From: Catellatospora bangladeshensis
GTDB lineage: Bacteria > Actinomycetota > Actinomycetes > Mycobacteriales > Micromonosporaceae
NCBI RefSeq assembly: GCF_016862575.1
Contig: NZ_BONF01000049.1
Span: 1-60,247 of the forward strand
Direction: 5' to 3'
Length of the DNA: 60,247 nucleotides
Positions 1 through 7,798 of this stretch are shown here, one piece after another. How positions within the stretch are numbered: the stretch's first letter is position 1; the number at the start of each line of letters is the position of its first letter. Made by a program: the position numbers and the translations under genes. The notes under the pieces are model-generated. The model saw only the letters and a program-made list of their open reading frames with translations, made no database searches and was not told the DNA's origin.

Positions 1-216
1 CCGGGCAAATCCCTAACACTTCGCGCAAGATCGTCGCGGCGGTGCGGCTCCGGGTGGCGCGGTGTGGGGTCGGCGGAGGGGAAGATCACGGGTTCGTGTC
101 GGAATGTGAGGTTGGAGCGCAGGTTTGGACACGAACTCGCGATCATGCCCGCGGCACCCCCGAAGCTGAGCGGGGATCCGGGGGATATATCCGACTTGTT
201 ACATGCCGAGTAGAGA
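1..216. other. Left-edge stretch without a recognisable gene
   Basis: No credible coding sequence is seen upstream of the acyl-CoA synthetase stop. The stretch contains a small perfect palindrome (GGATATATCC) near position 190, but no clear terminator hairpin. Confidence 0.4.
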
Positions 217-1923
217 TCACGAGCGGTAGAGCGCATCGATCTCCGGGGCGTATTTGCGGAGGATTGAGGCGCGGCGGAGTTTGAGGGTGGGCGTGAGTTC
301 GTCGCCGCCGGGGGACCAGGTGCTGTCGAGGATCGTGTAACGCTTGATCTGCTCGACGCGGGAGAGGGTGGCGTTGCCGGCGGCTACTCCGGCGGCGACC
401 GCATCGGCGAGGTCGAGTGCGCCGTCGCGGGCGTGGTGGGCGGCGACCGCCTCGGGGTCCAGGACGAGCAGGGCGACGTTGTACGGGCGTCCGTCGCCGA
501 CCACGATCATCGCGGACAGCAGGGGGCAGGCCGCCTTCACGGCGCCCTCGATGTTGGAGGGGGACATGTTCTTGCCCGCCGCGTTGATGATCAGCTCTTT
601 CTTGCGGTCCACGATGGTCAGGTAGCCGTCGGCGTCCAGGGTGGCCACGTCGCCGGTGCGCAGCCAGCCGTCTTCGAACGCGTCGGCGGTGCGCGCCGGG
701 TCGCGGTAGTAGCCGGGCGTGACGACCGGGCCGCGTACCAGCAGCTCGCCGTCGTCGGCCAGGCGCAGTTCGACGCCGGGGGCGGCGATGCCGACGGTGC
801 CGGGGCGGATCGCGCCGGGCGGGTTGAGGGTGCTCGCGCCGCACGTCTCGGACATGCCCCAGATCTCGCACACCGGCAGCCCGAGGTCGAGGAAGAACTC
901 CAGCACCGGCACGCTGAGCGCGGCCGCCCCGCACATCGCCCAGCGCATCCGGTCCATGCCGAGCTGCCGCCGCACCCGCGACAGCACCAGCCGGTCGGCG
1001 AGCAGCGCGCCCACCCGGGACAGGGGACCGCGCCCGCGGCGCCGGGCCAGCTTCACAGCCAGGCCGAACATCGCCCGGCGGGGCGCGGGTGCGTCGGCGA
1101 GCGCGTCGAGGATGCGAGCGCGCATCTTCTCGAACACCCGGGGCACCGCCGCCCAGTACGTCGGGCGTACCTGCGCCAGGGCTCCGGCCAGCTCGCGCAG
1201 GTCGGCGAGGCAGGTGACCCGGGAGCCGTAGAGCATCTGCAGATAGTGGCTGGCGAGGCGGTCGGCGATGTGCGCGGCGGGCAGGTAGGACAGGCCGTGG
1301 TCGCCGCGGTGCAGGTCGAACAGCGCGGTGACGGCGGCGGCCTCGGCCAGCAGGTTGGCGTGGGTCAGCTCGACGCCCTTGGGTGGGCCGGTGGTGCCGG
1401 AGGTGTAGATGAGCGTGAGCAGATCCTCGGGCTGCACCGCGCGCCACGCGGCGTCGAAGTCGAAGCCGGGTTCGCCGGCCGCGCCCAGCTCGTCGAGCGT
1501 GATCGTGCCGTCGGGCCGGGCGTCCACGCAGACCACGTGCTCGACGGGTACGCCGCAGGCGAGGACGCGGTCGGCGTACTGCTCCTCGCAGATCACCACC
1601 CTGGCCTGCGCGTTGGCCAGTAGGTAGCCGATCTGCGCGGGGGAGGACGTGTTGTAGATCGAGAACGGGACCGCGCCGAGGTGGATCGCCGCGGTGTCGG
1701 CGACGTGGAACTCGGGCCGGTTGCTGAGCATCAGCGCCACCGCCTCGCCTCGCCCGACGCCCAGCGCGGCGAGCCCGGCGGCGGTACGCCGCACCGCGTC
1801 GGCGTACTCCCGCCAGGTCAGCACGGTGTCCGTGCCGTAGGCGCCCAGCGCGATCGCGCCGGGGTCCAGCGTGGCGGTGGCCTGGAACGCCTCACACATG
1901 GTGCGGTAGGGGAAGGCGGGCAC
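217..1923 (-). CDS. AMP-dependent long-chain acyl-CoA synthetase
   Basis: This is an ANL-superfamily enzyme that would activate a fatty or other carboxylic acid to the acyl-AMP and then the CoA thioester in the cytoplasm. Visible motifs are the ATP-binding loop LIYTSGTTGPPKGVE, the stretch WLRTGDVATLDADGYL, and the hinge region followed by VDRKKELIINAAGKNMSP, which is typical of long-chain FadD-type ligases. I chose the GTG at 1923 because GGAAAGGA lies just upstream; the open frame continues further but into the neighbouring gene. The length (568 aa) is slightly short of the usual 590-600 for FadD15-like proteins. It lies 20 bp downstream of the aldehyde dehydrogenase on the same strand, which suggests co-transcription. 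A catabolic role in fatty or aldehyde-derived acid use is inferred. Confidence 0.85.
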   Translation of the reverse strand: MPAFPYRTMCEAFQATATLDPGAIALGAYGTDTVLTWREYADAVRRTAAGLAALGVGRGEAVALMLSNRPEFHVADTAAIHLGAVPFSIYNTSSPAQIGYLLANAQARVVICEEQYADRVLACGVPVEHVVCVDARPDGTITLDELGAAGEPGFDFDAAWRAVQPEDLLTLIYTSGTTGPPKGVELTHANLLAEAAAVTALFDLHRGDHGLSYLPAAHIADRLASHYLQMLYGSRVTCLADLRELAGALAQVRPTYWAAVPRVFEKMRARILDALADAPAPRRAMFGLAVKLARRRGRGPLSRVGALLADRLVLSRVRRQLGMDRMRWAMCGAAALSVPVLEFFLDLGLPVCEIWGMSETCGASTLNPPGAIRPGTVGIAAPGVELRLADDGELLVRGPVVTPGYYRDPARTADAFEDGWLRTGDVATLDADGYLTIVDRKKELIINAAGKNMSPSNIEGAVKAACPLLSAMIVVGDGRPYNVALLVLDPEAVAAHHARDGALDLADAVAAGVAAGNATLSRVEQIKRYTILDSTWSPGGDELTPTLKLRRASILRKYAPEIDALYRS

Positions 1924-1943
1924 GGTGTCCTTTCCGGAGCCGG

Positions 1944-3449
1944 TCAGTGCAGCCGCAGCGCGTGCATCGCCCGGACCGCCGCGGTGAGCAGCCACGCGTG
2001 GCGGGCCTGGCCGAGCCACGGCGGCGGATCGAGGCGCAGCAGCCGCTGCGTGGCTATCGTCTGCGCCTCGGTGTACGCGAGCAAGCCCCCCGTGCCGTGG
2101 CGGCGGCCCAGCCCGGACGCCTTCATGCCGCCCATGGGCGCGTCGTGCGAGGCGTACGCCGCCGCGTACCCCTCGTTGATGTTGACGGTGCCCGCGTGCA
2201 GCCGCCGGGCCAGCCGCTCCGCCGCGCGCACGTCCCGGCTGAACACGGCCGCGTTGAGCCCGTACCGGGTGTCGTTGGCCAGCGCGACGGCCGCGTCGTC
2301 ACCGGACACGGCGTAGACGGACACGACGGGCCCGAACGTCTCCTCGCGGTACACGTCCATGTCGGGGGTGACCCCGGTCAGCACGGTCGGCTCGTGGAAC
2401 AGCGGCCCCAGCTCGGGCCGGGGACGGCCACCGGTCAGCAGGGTCGCGCCGCGCGCCAGCGCGTCGGTGACGTGGCGGCGGGTGGCGTCCATGGTGCGAG
2501 GCAGGGTCAGCGAGCCGAGTTCCGGTCCGAACGACAGCCCCGGGCCGGTGTGCAGGGCGCGCACCAGGGGCAGGAAGCGCGCCAGGAACGCGTCGTGCAC
2601 GGTGTCGTCGACGATGATGCGCTCGATGGACAGGCACAGCTGTCCGGCGCTGGCGAAGCAGGCCCGCACCGCCGCCTGCGCCGCCCGGTCCAGGTCGGCG
2701 TCGGCGCGTACCAGCAGGGCGTTCTTGCCGCCGAGTTCGAGCGAGCAGCCGACCAGGCGCTGCCCGGCGCGGGCGGCCACGGTGCGCCCGGCCGCGCTGG
2801 AGCCGGTCAGGCTGATGTGGTCGGCGCCGTCGAGCAGGGCCTCGCCGATGGCGGCGGGCTCACCGAGGACCTGCTGCCACACCGCCTCGGGCAGGCCGCA
2901 CGCCACCAGCAGGTCGCGCGCCCAGGCGGCGGTGCGGGCGGTCTGCGTATCGGGCTTGTGCACCACGGCGTTGCCCGCCAGCAGTGCGGGCACGATGTCG
3001 CTGACGGCAAGGGCCAGCGGGTAGTTCCACGGGGTGATCACGGCGACGGTGCCGATCGGGTGGCGCACCTCGGTGACCCTGGTCAGCAGCGGCAGCGCGC
3101 CGCGGCGGTGGCGCGGGCGCAGCAGCCTCGGCGCGCGGCGGGCGTAGTAGAGGCTGACCAGGGCCGCGTCGAGGACCTCCTCGTGCGCGTAGGTCCTGGC
3201 CTTGCCGGTCTCCAGCTGGACCAGGTCGAGGATCTCGGCCTGCCGGTCCAGCAGCGCGCGGGCGAAGCGGCGCACCACCCGGGCGCGCTCGCGGGGCGGC
3301 CGGGCGGCCCAGGCGGGCTGGGCGGCGCGCGCGTCGGCGTACGCCGTGGCGACGTCGGCCGTGGTGCTCTGCCGGACGATGGCCAGCGGCTCGCCGGTGA
3401 AGGGCGTGCGGGTGACCACGTCCTCCCCACGCCGTTGCGGGCTGCCCAT
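1944..3449 (-). CDS. Aldehyde dehydrogenase (succinate-semialdehyde dehydrogenase-like)
   Basis: This is an NAD(P)-dependent aldehyde dehydrogenase that would oxidise an aldehyde to its acid. The N-terminal cofactor domain shows VAVITPWNYPLALA and the SLTGSSAAGRTV loop. The general-base Glu is in LELGGKNALLV, and the nucleophilic Cys is in ASAGQLCLSIERI. The C-terminal part contains EETFGPVVSV. The protein is about 501 aa, normal for the family. The overall pattern looks like the GabD/SSADH group, but the substrate cannot be fixed. The start is uncertain: ATG at 3449, or GTG at 3458 in the same frame, and neither has a strong ribosome binding site. It is divergent from the enoyl-CoA hydratase gene, with a palindrome between them. 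Confidence 0.82.
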   Translation of the reverse strand: MGSPQRRGEDVVTRTPFTGEPLAIVRQSTTADVATAYADARAAQPAWAARPPRERARVVRRFARALLDRQAEILDLVQLETGKARTYAHEEVLDAALVSLYYARRAPRLLRPRHRRGALPLLTRVTEVRHPIGTVAVITPWNYPLALAVSDIVPALLAGNAVVHKPDTQTARTAAWARDLLVACGLPEAVWQQVLGEPAAIGEALLDGADHISLTGSSAAGRTVAARAGQRLVGCSLELGGKNALLVRADADLDRAAQAAVRACFASAGQLCLSIERIIVDDTVHDAFLARFLPLVRALHTGPGLSFGPELGSLTLPRTMDATRRHVTDALARGATLLTGGRPRPELGPLFHEPTVLTGVTPDMDVYREETFGPVVSVYAVSGDDAAVALANDTRYGLNAAVFSRDVRAAERLARRLHAGTVNINEGYAAAYASHDAPMGGMKASGLGRRHGTGGLLAYTEAQTIATQRLLRLDPPPWLGQARHAWLLTAAVRAMHALRLH

Positions 3450-3521
3450 GCGTTGCACCGTAACGATTTCGCCGAAGATCGCAATAGGCGTCCACGTATT
3501 CGCAGGCAGGCGCTATATAAA

Positions 3522-3535
3522 TCAAGCACGCTTGA
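3522..3535. promoter_or_regulatory. Palindrome in the divergent ALDH / enoyl-CoA hydratase promoter region
   Basis: TCAAGC-AC-GCTTGA is a perfect 6-bp inverted repeat around 2 bp. It sits inside an unusually AT-rich island (ATATAAATC on the left, ACTTTTTT on the right) midway between two divergent starts. Position and symmetry suit a dimeric repressor such as a TetR/FadR-type regulator of acyl-CoA genes. The regulator is not visible nearby. Confidence 0.45.
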
Positions 3536-3594
3536 CTTTTTTGGATCACGGCGGGAGGGTTGACCGGCCGCCCGCACCCGCCGGAGGGACGCCG

Positions 3595-4359
3595 ATGTCC
3601 GAGCAGGACCGCCCGTACGTGACCATGACCGCCGACCGGGCCGTCGCCACGCTGACCCTGGACTCGCCGCACAACCGCAACGCCCTGTCCCGGCGCCTGA
3701 TCACCGAACTGCGCGAGCACCTGGCCACGGCCGCCGCCGACCCGGCGGTGCGCGCCGTCGTGCTCGCGCACACCGGCCGCGTGTTCTGCGCCGGCGCCGA
3801 CCTGACCGAGGCCGCCGACGGCCCGGCGGCGGGCACCGCGCGGCTGCTGGCCCTGCTGCGCGAGCTGGTCGAGCTGCCCAAACCGGTGCTGGCCCGGGTC
3901 GACGGGCACGTGCGCGCGGGCGGCCTCGGGCTGCTGGGCGCGTGCGACATCGTGGTGGCGGGGCTGGCGTCGTCGTACGCGTTCACCGAGGCGCGCATCG
4001 GCGTCGCCCCGGCGGTCATCTCGCTCACCACGCTGCCCCGGCTGACCGCCCGCGCGGCGGCCCGCTACTACCTGACCGGCGAGGTGTTCGCCGCCGCGGC
4101 GGCGCAGGACTGCGGGCTGGTCACGGTGGCGGCCGCCGACGTGGACGCGGCGCTGGCGGAGCTGCTCGACGGCGTGCGCGCCGGGTCGCCGCAGGGGCTG
4201 GCGGCGAGCAAGCGGCTGGCCACCCGCGAGGTGCGCGCGGCGCTCGACGCGTACGGGGAGGAGATGGCGGCGCTGTCGGCCGAGCTGTTCGCCACCGAGG
4301 AGGCGGCCGAGGGCATGATGGCGTTCCTCCAGCGGGGCAAGCCGTCCTGGGCGGTGTGA
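3595..4359 (+). CDS. Enoyl-CoA hydratase/isomerase family protein
   Basis: This is a crotonase-fold protein of 254 aa that would hydrate or isomerise an enoyl-CoA. The sequence shows TLDSPHNRNALS at the N-terminus and the oxyanion-hole loop VFCAGADL. The second region, DGHVRAGGLGLLGACDIVV, has Arg-Ala where typical hydratases have a Gly-containing AxGGG loop, and the catalytic Glu is in FTEARIGVAP. The ATG at 3595 has GGAGGG upstream; the open frame extends further but without family similarity. It is divergent from the ALDH/ligase pair and probably belongs to the same acyl-CoA catabolic unit. Confidence 0.83.
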   Translation: MSEQDRPYVTMTADRAVATLTLDSPHNRNALSRRLITELREHLATAAADPAVRAVVLAHTGRVFCAGADLTEAADGPAAGTARLLALLRELVELPKPVLARVDGHVRAGGLGLLGACDIVVAGLASSYAFTEARIGVAPAVISLTTLPRLTARAAARYYLTGEVFAAAAAQDCGLVTVAAADVDAALAELLDGVRAGSPQGLAASKRLATREVRAALDAYGEEMAALSAELFATEEAAEGMMAFLQRGKPSWAV

Positions 4360-4454
4360 CGACAGCGCGGGACATTGGCACATCTGCATACTTGTTTCTC
4401 TAGGCGAAACGGTGTTCCACTGTGGGAACCAAGGTTCCCATGAGAGGAGCAACC

Positions 4455-5354
4455 ATGCTCAGGCGAGCGATCCTCGTCCTTGCCCTGTTCACCGCCGCCG
4501 TCACGGGTTTCGGCACGCCCGCGTCCGCGGCCGACACCTCCGTGCCCGGCTCGTACGCCGTCGGATACGTCGACGCCTCCGTCAGCGCCAGCGGCCGCTC
4601 GTTCAGCGCCCGCATCTACTACCCGGCGGCCACCGCCGGGCAGAACGCCGCCGTCGCGGCCGGGCGCTTCCCGGCGATCGCGTTCGGACACGGCTTCCTG
4701 CAGGGCGTCAGCAAGTACTACGGCACCATGTCCCACCTGGCGTCCTGGGGCTTCATCGTGGCCGCGCCCACCTCGCAGGGCGGGCTCGCGCCCAGCCACA
4801 GCGGCTTCGCCGACGACCTCAACGCCCAGCTCACCTGGCTCGTCGCGCAGGACACCACGGCCGGGTCCCGGTTCAACGCGCACGTCACCACCGGCAAGCT
4901 CGGCCTGTCCGGCCACTCCATGGGCGGCGGCGCCAGCGTGCTCGCCGCCTCCCGCAACCCGGCCGTGACCACCGTGGCCAACCTCGCCGCCGCCGAGACC
5001 AACCCGTCGGCCGCCACCGCCGCCGCATCGGTACGCGTACCGATGATGCTGGTCGCGGGGGAGAAGGACGGGACCGCGCCGATCGCGAGCCACCAGCGGC
5101 CCATCTACAACGGCAAGCCTGCGCCCAAGCAGCTGCGCACCATCCGCGGCGGCTTCCACTGCGGCTTCATCGAGTCCTCGTCGCTGTTCTGCGACAGCGG
5201 CACGATCACCCGGGCTGCGCAGCTCACCGTCACCCGCCGGGTGCTGACCGACTGGTTCCGCTACTACCTGGCCGGCGACGCCGCCTCCTACGACGCGGTA
5301 TGGGGCGGCGCCGCCACCGGCGACCCCCAGGTCATCTTCGAGGGTGTCGCCTGA
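4455..5354 (+). CDS. Secreted alpha/beta hydrolase (cutinase/polyester-hydrolase-like)
   Basis: This protein has a Sec signal peptide (basic MLRR start, hydrophobic core, ASA-AD cleavage site near residue 30), so it is exported. The mature part is an alpha/beta hydrolase. The nucleophile Ser is in LSGHSMGGG, an acid residue is likely in LVAGEKDGTAP, and the His is in GGFHCGF near the end. The FGHGF loop would form the oxyanion hole. Order and length match actinobacterial lipase/PET-hydrolase-like and dienelactone-hydrolase-like enzymes; the substrate is not determinable. The start at 4455 was chosen for the ribosome binding site AGAGGAG and for placing the signal peptide at the N-terminus. 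A strong hairpin follows the stop. Confidence 0.83.
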   Translation: MLRRAILVLALFTAAVTGFGTPASAADTSVPGSYAVGYVDASVSASGRSFSARIYYPAATAGQNAAVAAGRFPAIAFGHGFLQGVSKYYGTMSHLASWGFIVAAPTSQGGLAPSHSGFADDLNAQLTWLVAQDTTAGSRFNAHVTTGKLGLSGHSMGGGASVLAASRNPAVTTVANLAAAETNPSAATAAASVRVPMMLVAGEKDGTAPIASHQRPIYNGKPAPKQLRTIRGGFHCGFIESSSLFCDSGTITRAAQLTVTRRVLTDWFRYYLAGDAASYDAVWGGAATGDPQVIFEGVA

Positions 5355-5405
5355 CCGGCTGACCCGCGAGACCACGACCCGGCGGCGGCCACGAGCCGCC
5401 CCGGA

Positions 5406-5439
5406 CGGCGGAGAGGGCCGCACCAGGTCCTCTCCGCCG
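5406..5439. terminator. Intrinsic-type hairpin after the secreted hydrolase
   Basis: CGGCGGAGAGG and CCTCTCCGCCG form a perfect 11-bp stem around a 12-nt loop, 52 bp after the hydrolase stop. There is no long U-tract, which is usual in actinomycetes. Confidence 0.6.
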
Positions 5440-5529
5440 CGTCACCTCACCCGCGGCAACCGGTTATCGGCTGGCCACTCAGGCTCGCCACCTGGCAGGA
5501 TCGCGCTCCGGAGGACGGAGGGCGCCACC

Positions 5530-7002
5530 ATGGAGGCATCGGAGCACGTCGGCGGGGACGCGCCGGGCGATCGCTGGGACGTGGCCAACCAGCTGATCGC
5601 CACGACCCGCGACGCCCGCGGCGAGGACCGGTCGCGCGCACTGCTCGCGCTCGCCACCTCACCGGGATCATGGTGGGCCGCACTCGACGCGACGCTGCGC
5701 TCGCAGAGCTGGCACGTGCAGGACTACGTGCCCGGCCTGACCGACCTGGTCGCCGAAGGCCGGGCCGACCTGCTCGAACTGGTCGTGGCCGGCTGCCACC
5801 ACAACGGGCGGCTGCGCGGCGCGGCCGTGGCCCGGCTGCGCGCGCACGACCACCCGGTGGCCGACGTGCTGCTCGCGCTGCGCAGCGCCGACTGGGCCGA
5901 CCCGGTGCGCGACGCCGCCCGTGCCGCCTGCGAGCGGTCGCTGACCCCGGACATCGACCCGGAACGGCTGCTGGTCATCGCCGACCTCGCCGACGCCATC
6001 CGGGACCGGGTACGGGCGCGCTGGCTGCGCGAACGCCTCGACGACCTGGTGACGCGGCTGCCCGACCCGGCCCTGACCCGCCTGCTGAGCGACGCGCGGC
6101 CACGGGTACGGCGCCACGCCTACCGGGTCGCGCTGGCCGCGGGGCGGCTGCCCGTGGACCGGCTGGTCGCGGCCGCGCTCGACGACCCGGACAACGTGAT
6201 CCGCACGGTGTGCGCGAACGCCGCCTTCGCCGCCGCGCCCGACCTGTCGGTGGCGCGCAGCCTGCTCGCGGCACGGCTGCCGCTGGTCCGCTCGGAGGCG
6301 GTGCGGCTGCTGGCCCGCGACGGCGACCTCGCGGTCGCGCGGGCCGCGCTGGCCGACCCCGCGCCGGTGGTACGCCTGGTCGCACAGGTCGCCGTGGGCA
6401 AGGCCGGTGACGATCCGGCCGCGTGCTACCGCGAGCTGCTCGCCCGCGCCGCTCCCGAACCGGGCGCGATCGCCGGGCTGGGCGAGACCGGCACGGCCGC
6501 CGACGCCGAGCTGATCGCGCCCCGGCTGGCCCACCCCGCGGCCCGGGGCCGCGCCGCCGCCGTGCGGGCCCTGGTCGCGCTGGACGCCGTACGCGCTGAG
6601 CAGTTGCTGCCACTGCTGCGGGATCCGTCCGCCGCGGTGGTGGCGCAGGCCGCGAGCGCGCTGTGCGGCGTGGCGCACGAGATTAGCGAGCCGCTGCACG
6701 AGCTGCTCGGTGCCGGGCACCCGGTGCCGGTGCGGCGGGCGGCGTACCGGCTGCTGCTGGTGCGGGACGTGTGGCGCGGGCTGGCGGCGAGCCTGCGGCT
6801 GCTGGCCACGGCGGACCCGGTGCTGCTGGCGCAGGCCAGGTCGGAGGTGGACGCGTGGCCCCGCAACCCCGGGCCCAGGGCATACCGCCAACTCACCCCG
6901 GAGGTGGTCGCCGAGCTGCGGGCGGCGATCGAGCAGGCGCGGCCGGTGCTCGGGGACTCCCGGGCCGAGCTGCTGCACTGGTGCCTGCGTCAGGATCGGT
7001 GA
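5530..7002 (+). CDS. HEAT/ARM-repeat protein of unknown function
   Basis: This 490-aa protein is made almost wholly of alpha-helical repeats. Recurring units such as ARPRVRRHAYRVALA, DPDNVIRTVCANAAF, LPLVRSEAVRLLARDG, DPAPVVRLVAQVAVG and DPSAAVVAQAASALCG fit HEAT or PBS-lyase-type repeats. It has no catalytic motif, signal peptide or membrane segment. Such proteins usually act as scaffolds or protein-binding adaptors. ATG 5530 was chosen over an upstream extension because a GGAGG-type site precedes it. The next gene (GNAT) follows after 13 bp, so the two are probably one transcription unit. Confidence 0.7.
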   Translation: MEASEHVGGDAPGDRWDVANQLIATTRDARGEDRSRALLALATSPGSWWAALDATLRSQSWHVQDYVPGLTDLVAEGRADLLELVVAGCHHNGRLRGAAVARLRAHDHPVADVLLALRSADWADPVRDAARAACERSLTPDIDPERLLVIADLADAIRDRVRARWLRERLDDLVTRLPDPALTRLLSDARPRVRRHAYRVALAAGRLPVDRLVAAALDDPDNVIRTVCANAAFAAAPDLSVARSLLAARLPLVRSEAVRLLARDGDLAVARAALADPAPVVRLVAQVAVGKAGDDPAACYRELLARAAPEPGAIAGLGETGTAADAELIAPRLAHPAARGRAAAVRALVALDAVRAEQLLPLLRDPSAAVVAQAASALCGVAHEISEPLHELLGAGHPVPVRRAAYRLLLVRDVWRGLAASLRLLATADPVLLAQARSEVDAWPRNPGPRAYRQLTPEVVAELRAAIEQARPVLGDSRAELLHWCLRQDR

Positions 7003-7015
7003 AGGAGAGGCAGCG

Positions 7016-7798
7016 ATGGTTGACGAAGCGCTCACGCGAATCATCGGCTTTCAGCGGGCGGCCGTCCGTCGGCAGGCGGAGGAGGCGGCCGAGTTCCCGC
7101 ACGGGTTCGTGGCGCTGTGCCCGAGCTTCCCCTACTCCTATGACCACAACCTCGTCGTGCTGACCGGGGACGAGGCCCCGGCGGGCGTGGCCGGTCTGGT
7201 CGAGTCGGTCCTGGATGGCACGGGTGTCGAACACCGACTCGTGCTGGCGCACTCGGCTCGGCTCGGCGACCAGGTCGCGGACGAGCTGATCGGGGCCGGG
7301 TACAGCCACTCGGTCAACGTCGTGATGGTGCTCGCGGACGGGCACGGGCCGATCGGCGACTCCGGCCAGGTCCGCGAACTGGCGCTCGACGACCTGCGGC
7401 CGATCGACCGGCAACTGTGGGCACAGCGGCTGCCGGACGCGCCCGCCGAGGTGCCGGACCAGCTCGCCGATCGGCGGGTGCTGCGGCGGTCCTGCGCCGA
7501 TGAGGTGGTCTTTCTGGGGGTGCGCGACAGCCGGGGTGCCGTGGTGGCCCACGCGGATCTGTATCTCGACCACGGGTTCGGCTGCGCGCAGGTCGAGGAC
7601 GTGTACACCGATCCGGGACACCGGGGGCGCGGGCTGGCGCGGGCGCTGCTCGCGGAGGGGGTGCGGCGGGCGGCGGAGGCGGGCTGCCCGACCACGTTCC
7701 TGGTCGCCGACGCGCAGGACTGGCCGGTGCGCTTCTACGAGCGGCTCGGCTTCACGCCGGTCACGCGTACCCACCTGTTCCTGCGCCTGCCCGGCTGA
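7016..7798 (+). CDS. GNAT family N-acetyltransferase
   Basis: The C-terminal half carries a GNAT fold. It has the acetyl-CoA pyrophosphate loop in VEDVYTDPGHRGRGLARALL (the R/Q-x-x-G-x-G/A motif) and the ending FYERLGFTPV. The N-terminal ~120 residues are a separate, less conserved domain, so this may be a two-domain GNAT with one degenerate copy. The start at 7016 has GAAGGAGAGG upstream. The last 38 bp overlap the 3' end of the convergent AfsR-like regulator. The substrate is unknown. Confidence 0.78.
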   Translation: MVDEALTRIIGFQRAAVRRQAEEAAEFPHGFVALCPSFPYSYDHNLVVLTGDEAPAGVAGLVESVLDGTGVEHRLVLAHSARLGDQVADELIGAGYSHSVNVVMVLADGHGPIGDSGQVRELALDDLRPIDRQLWAQRLPDAPAEVPDQLADRRVLRRSCADEVVFLGVRDSRGAVVAHADLYLDHGFGCAQVEDVYTDPGHRGRGLARALLAEGVRRAAEAGCPTTFLVADAQDWPVRFYERLGFTPVTRTHLFLRLPG

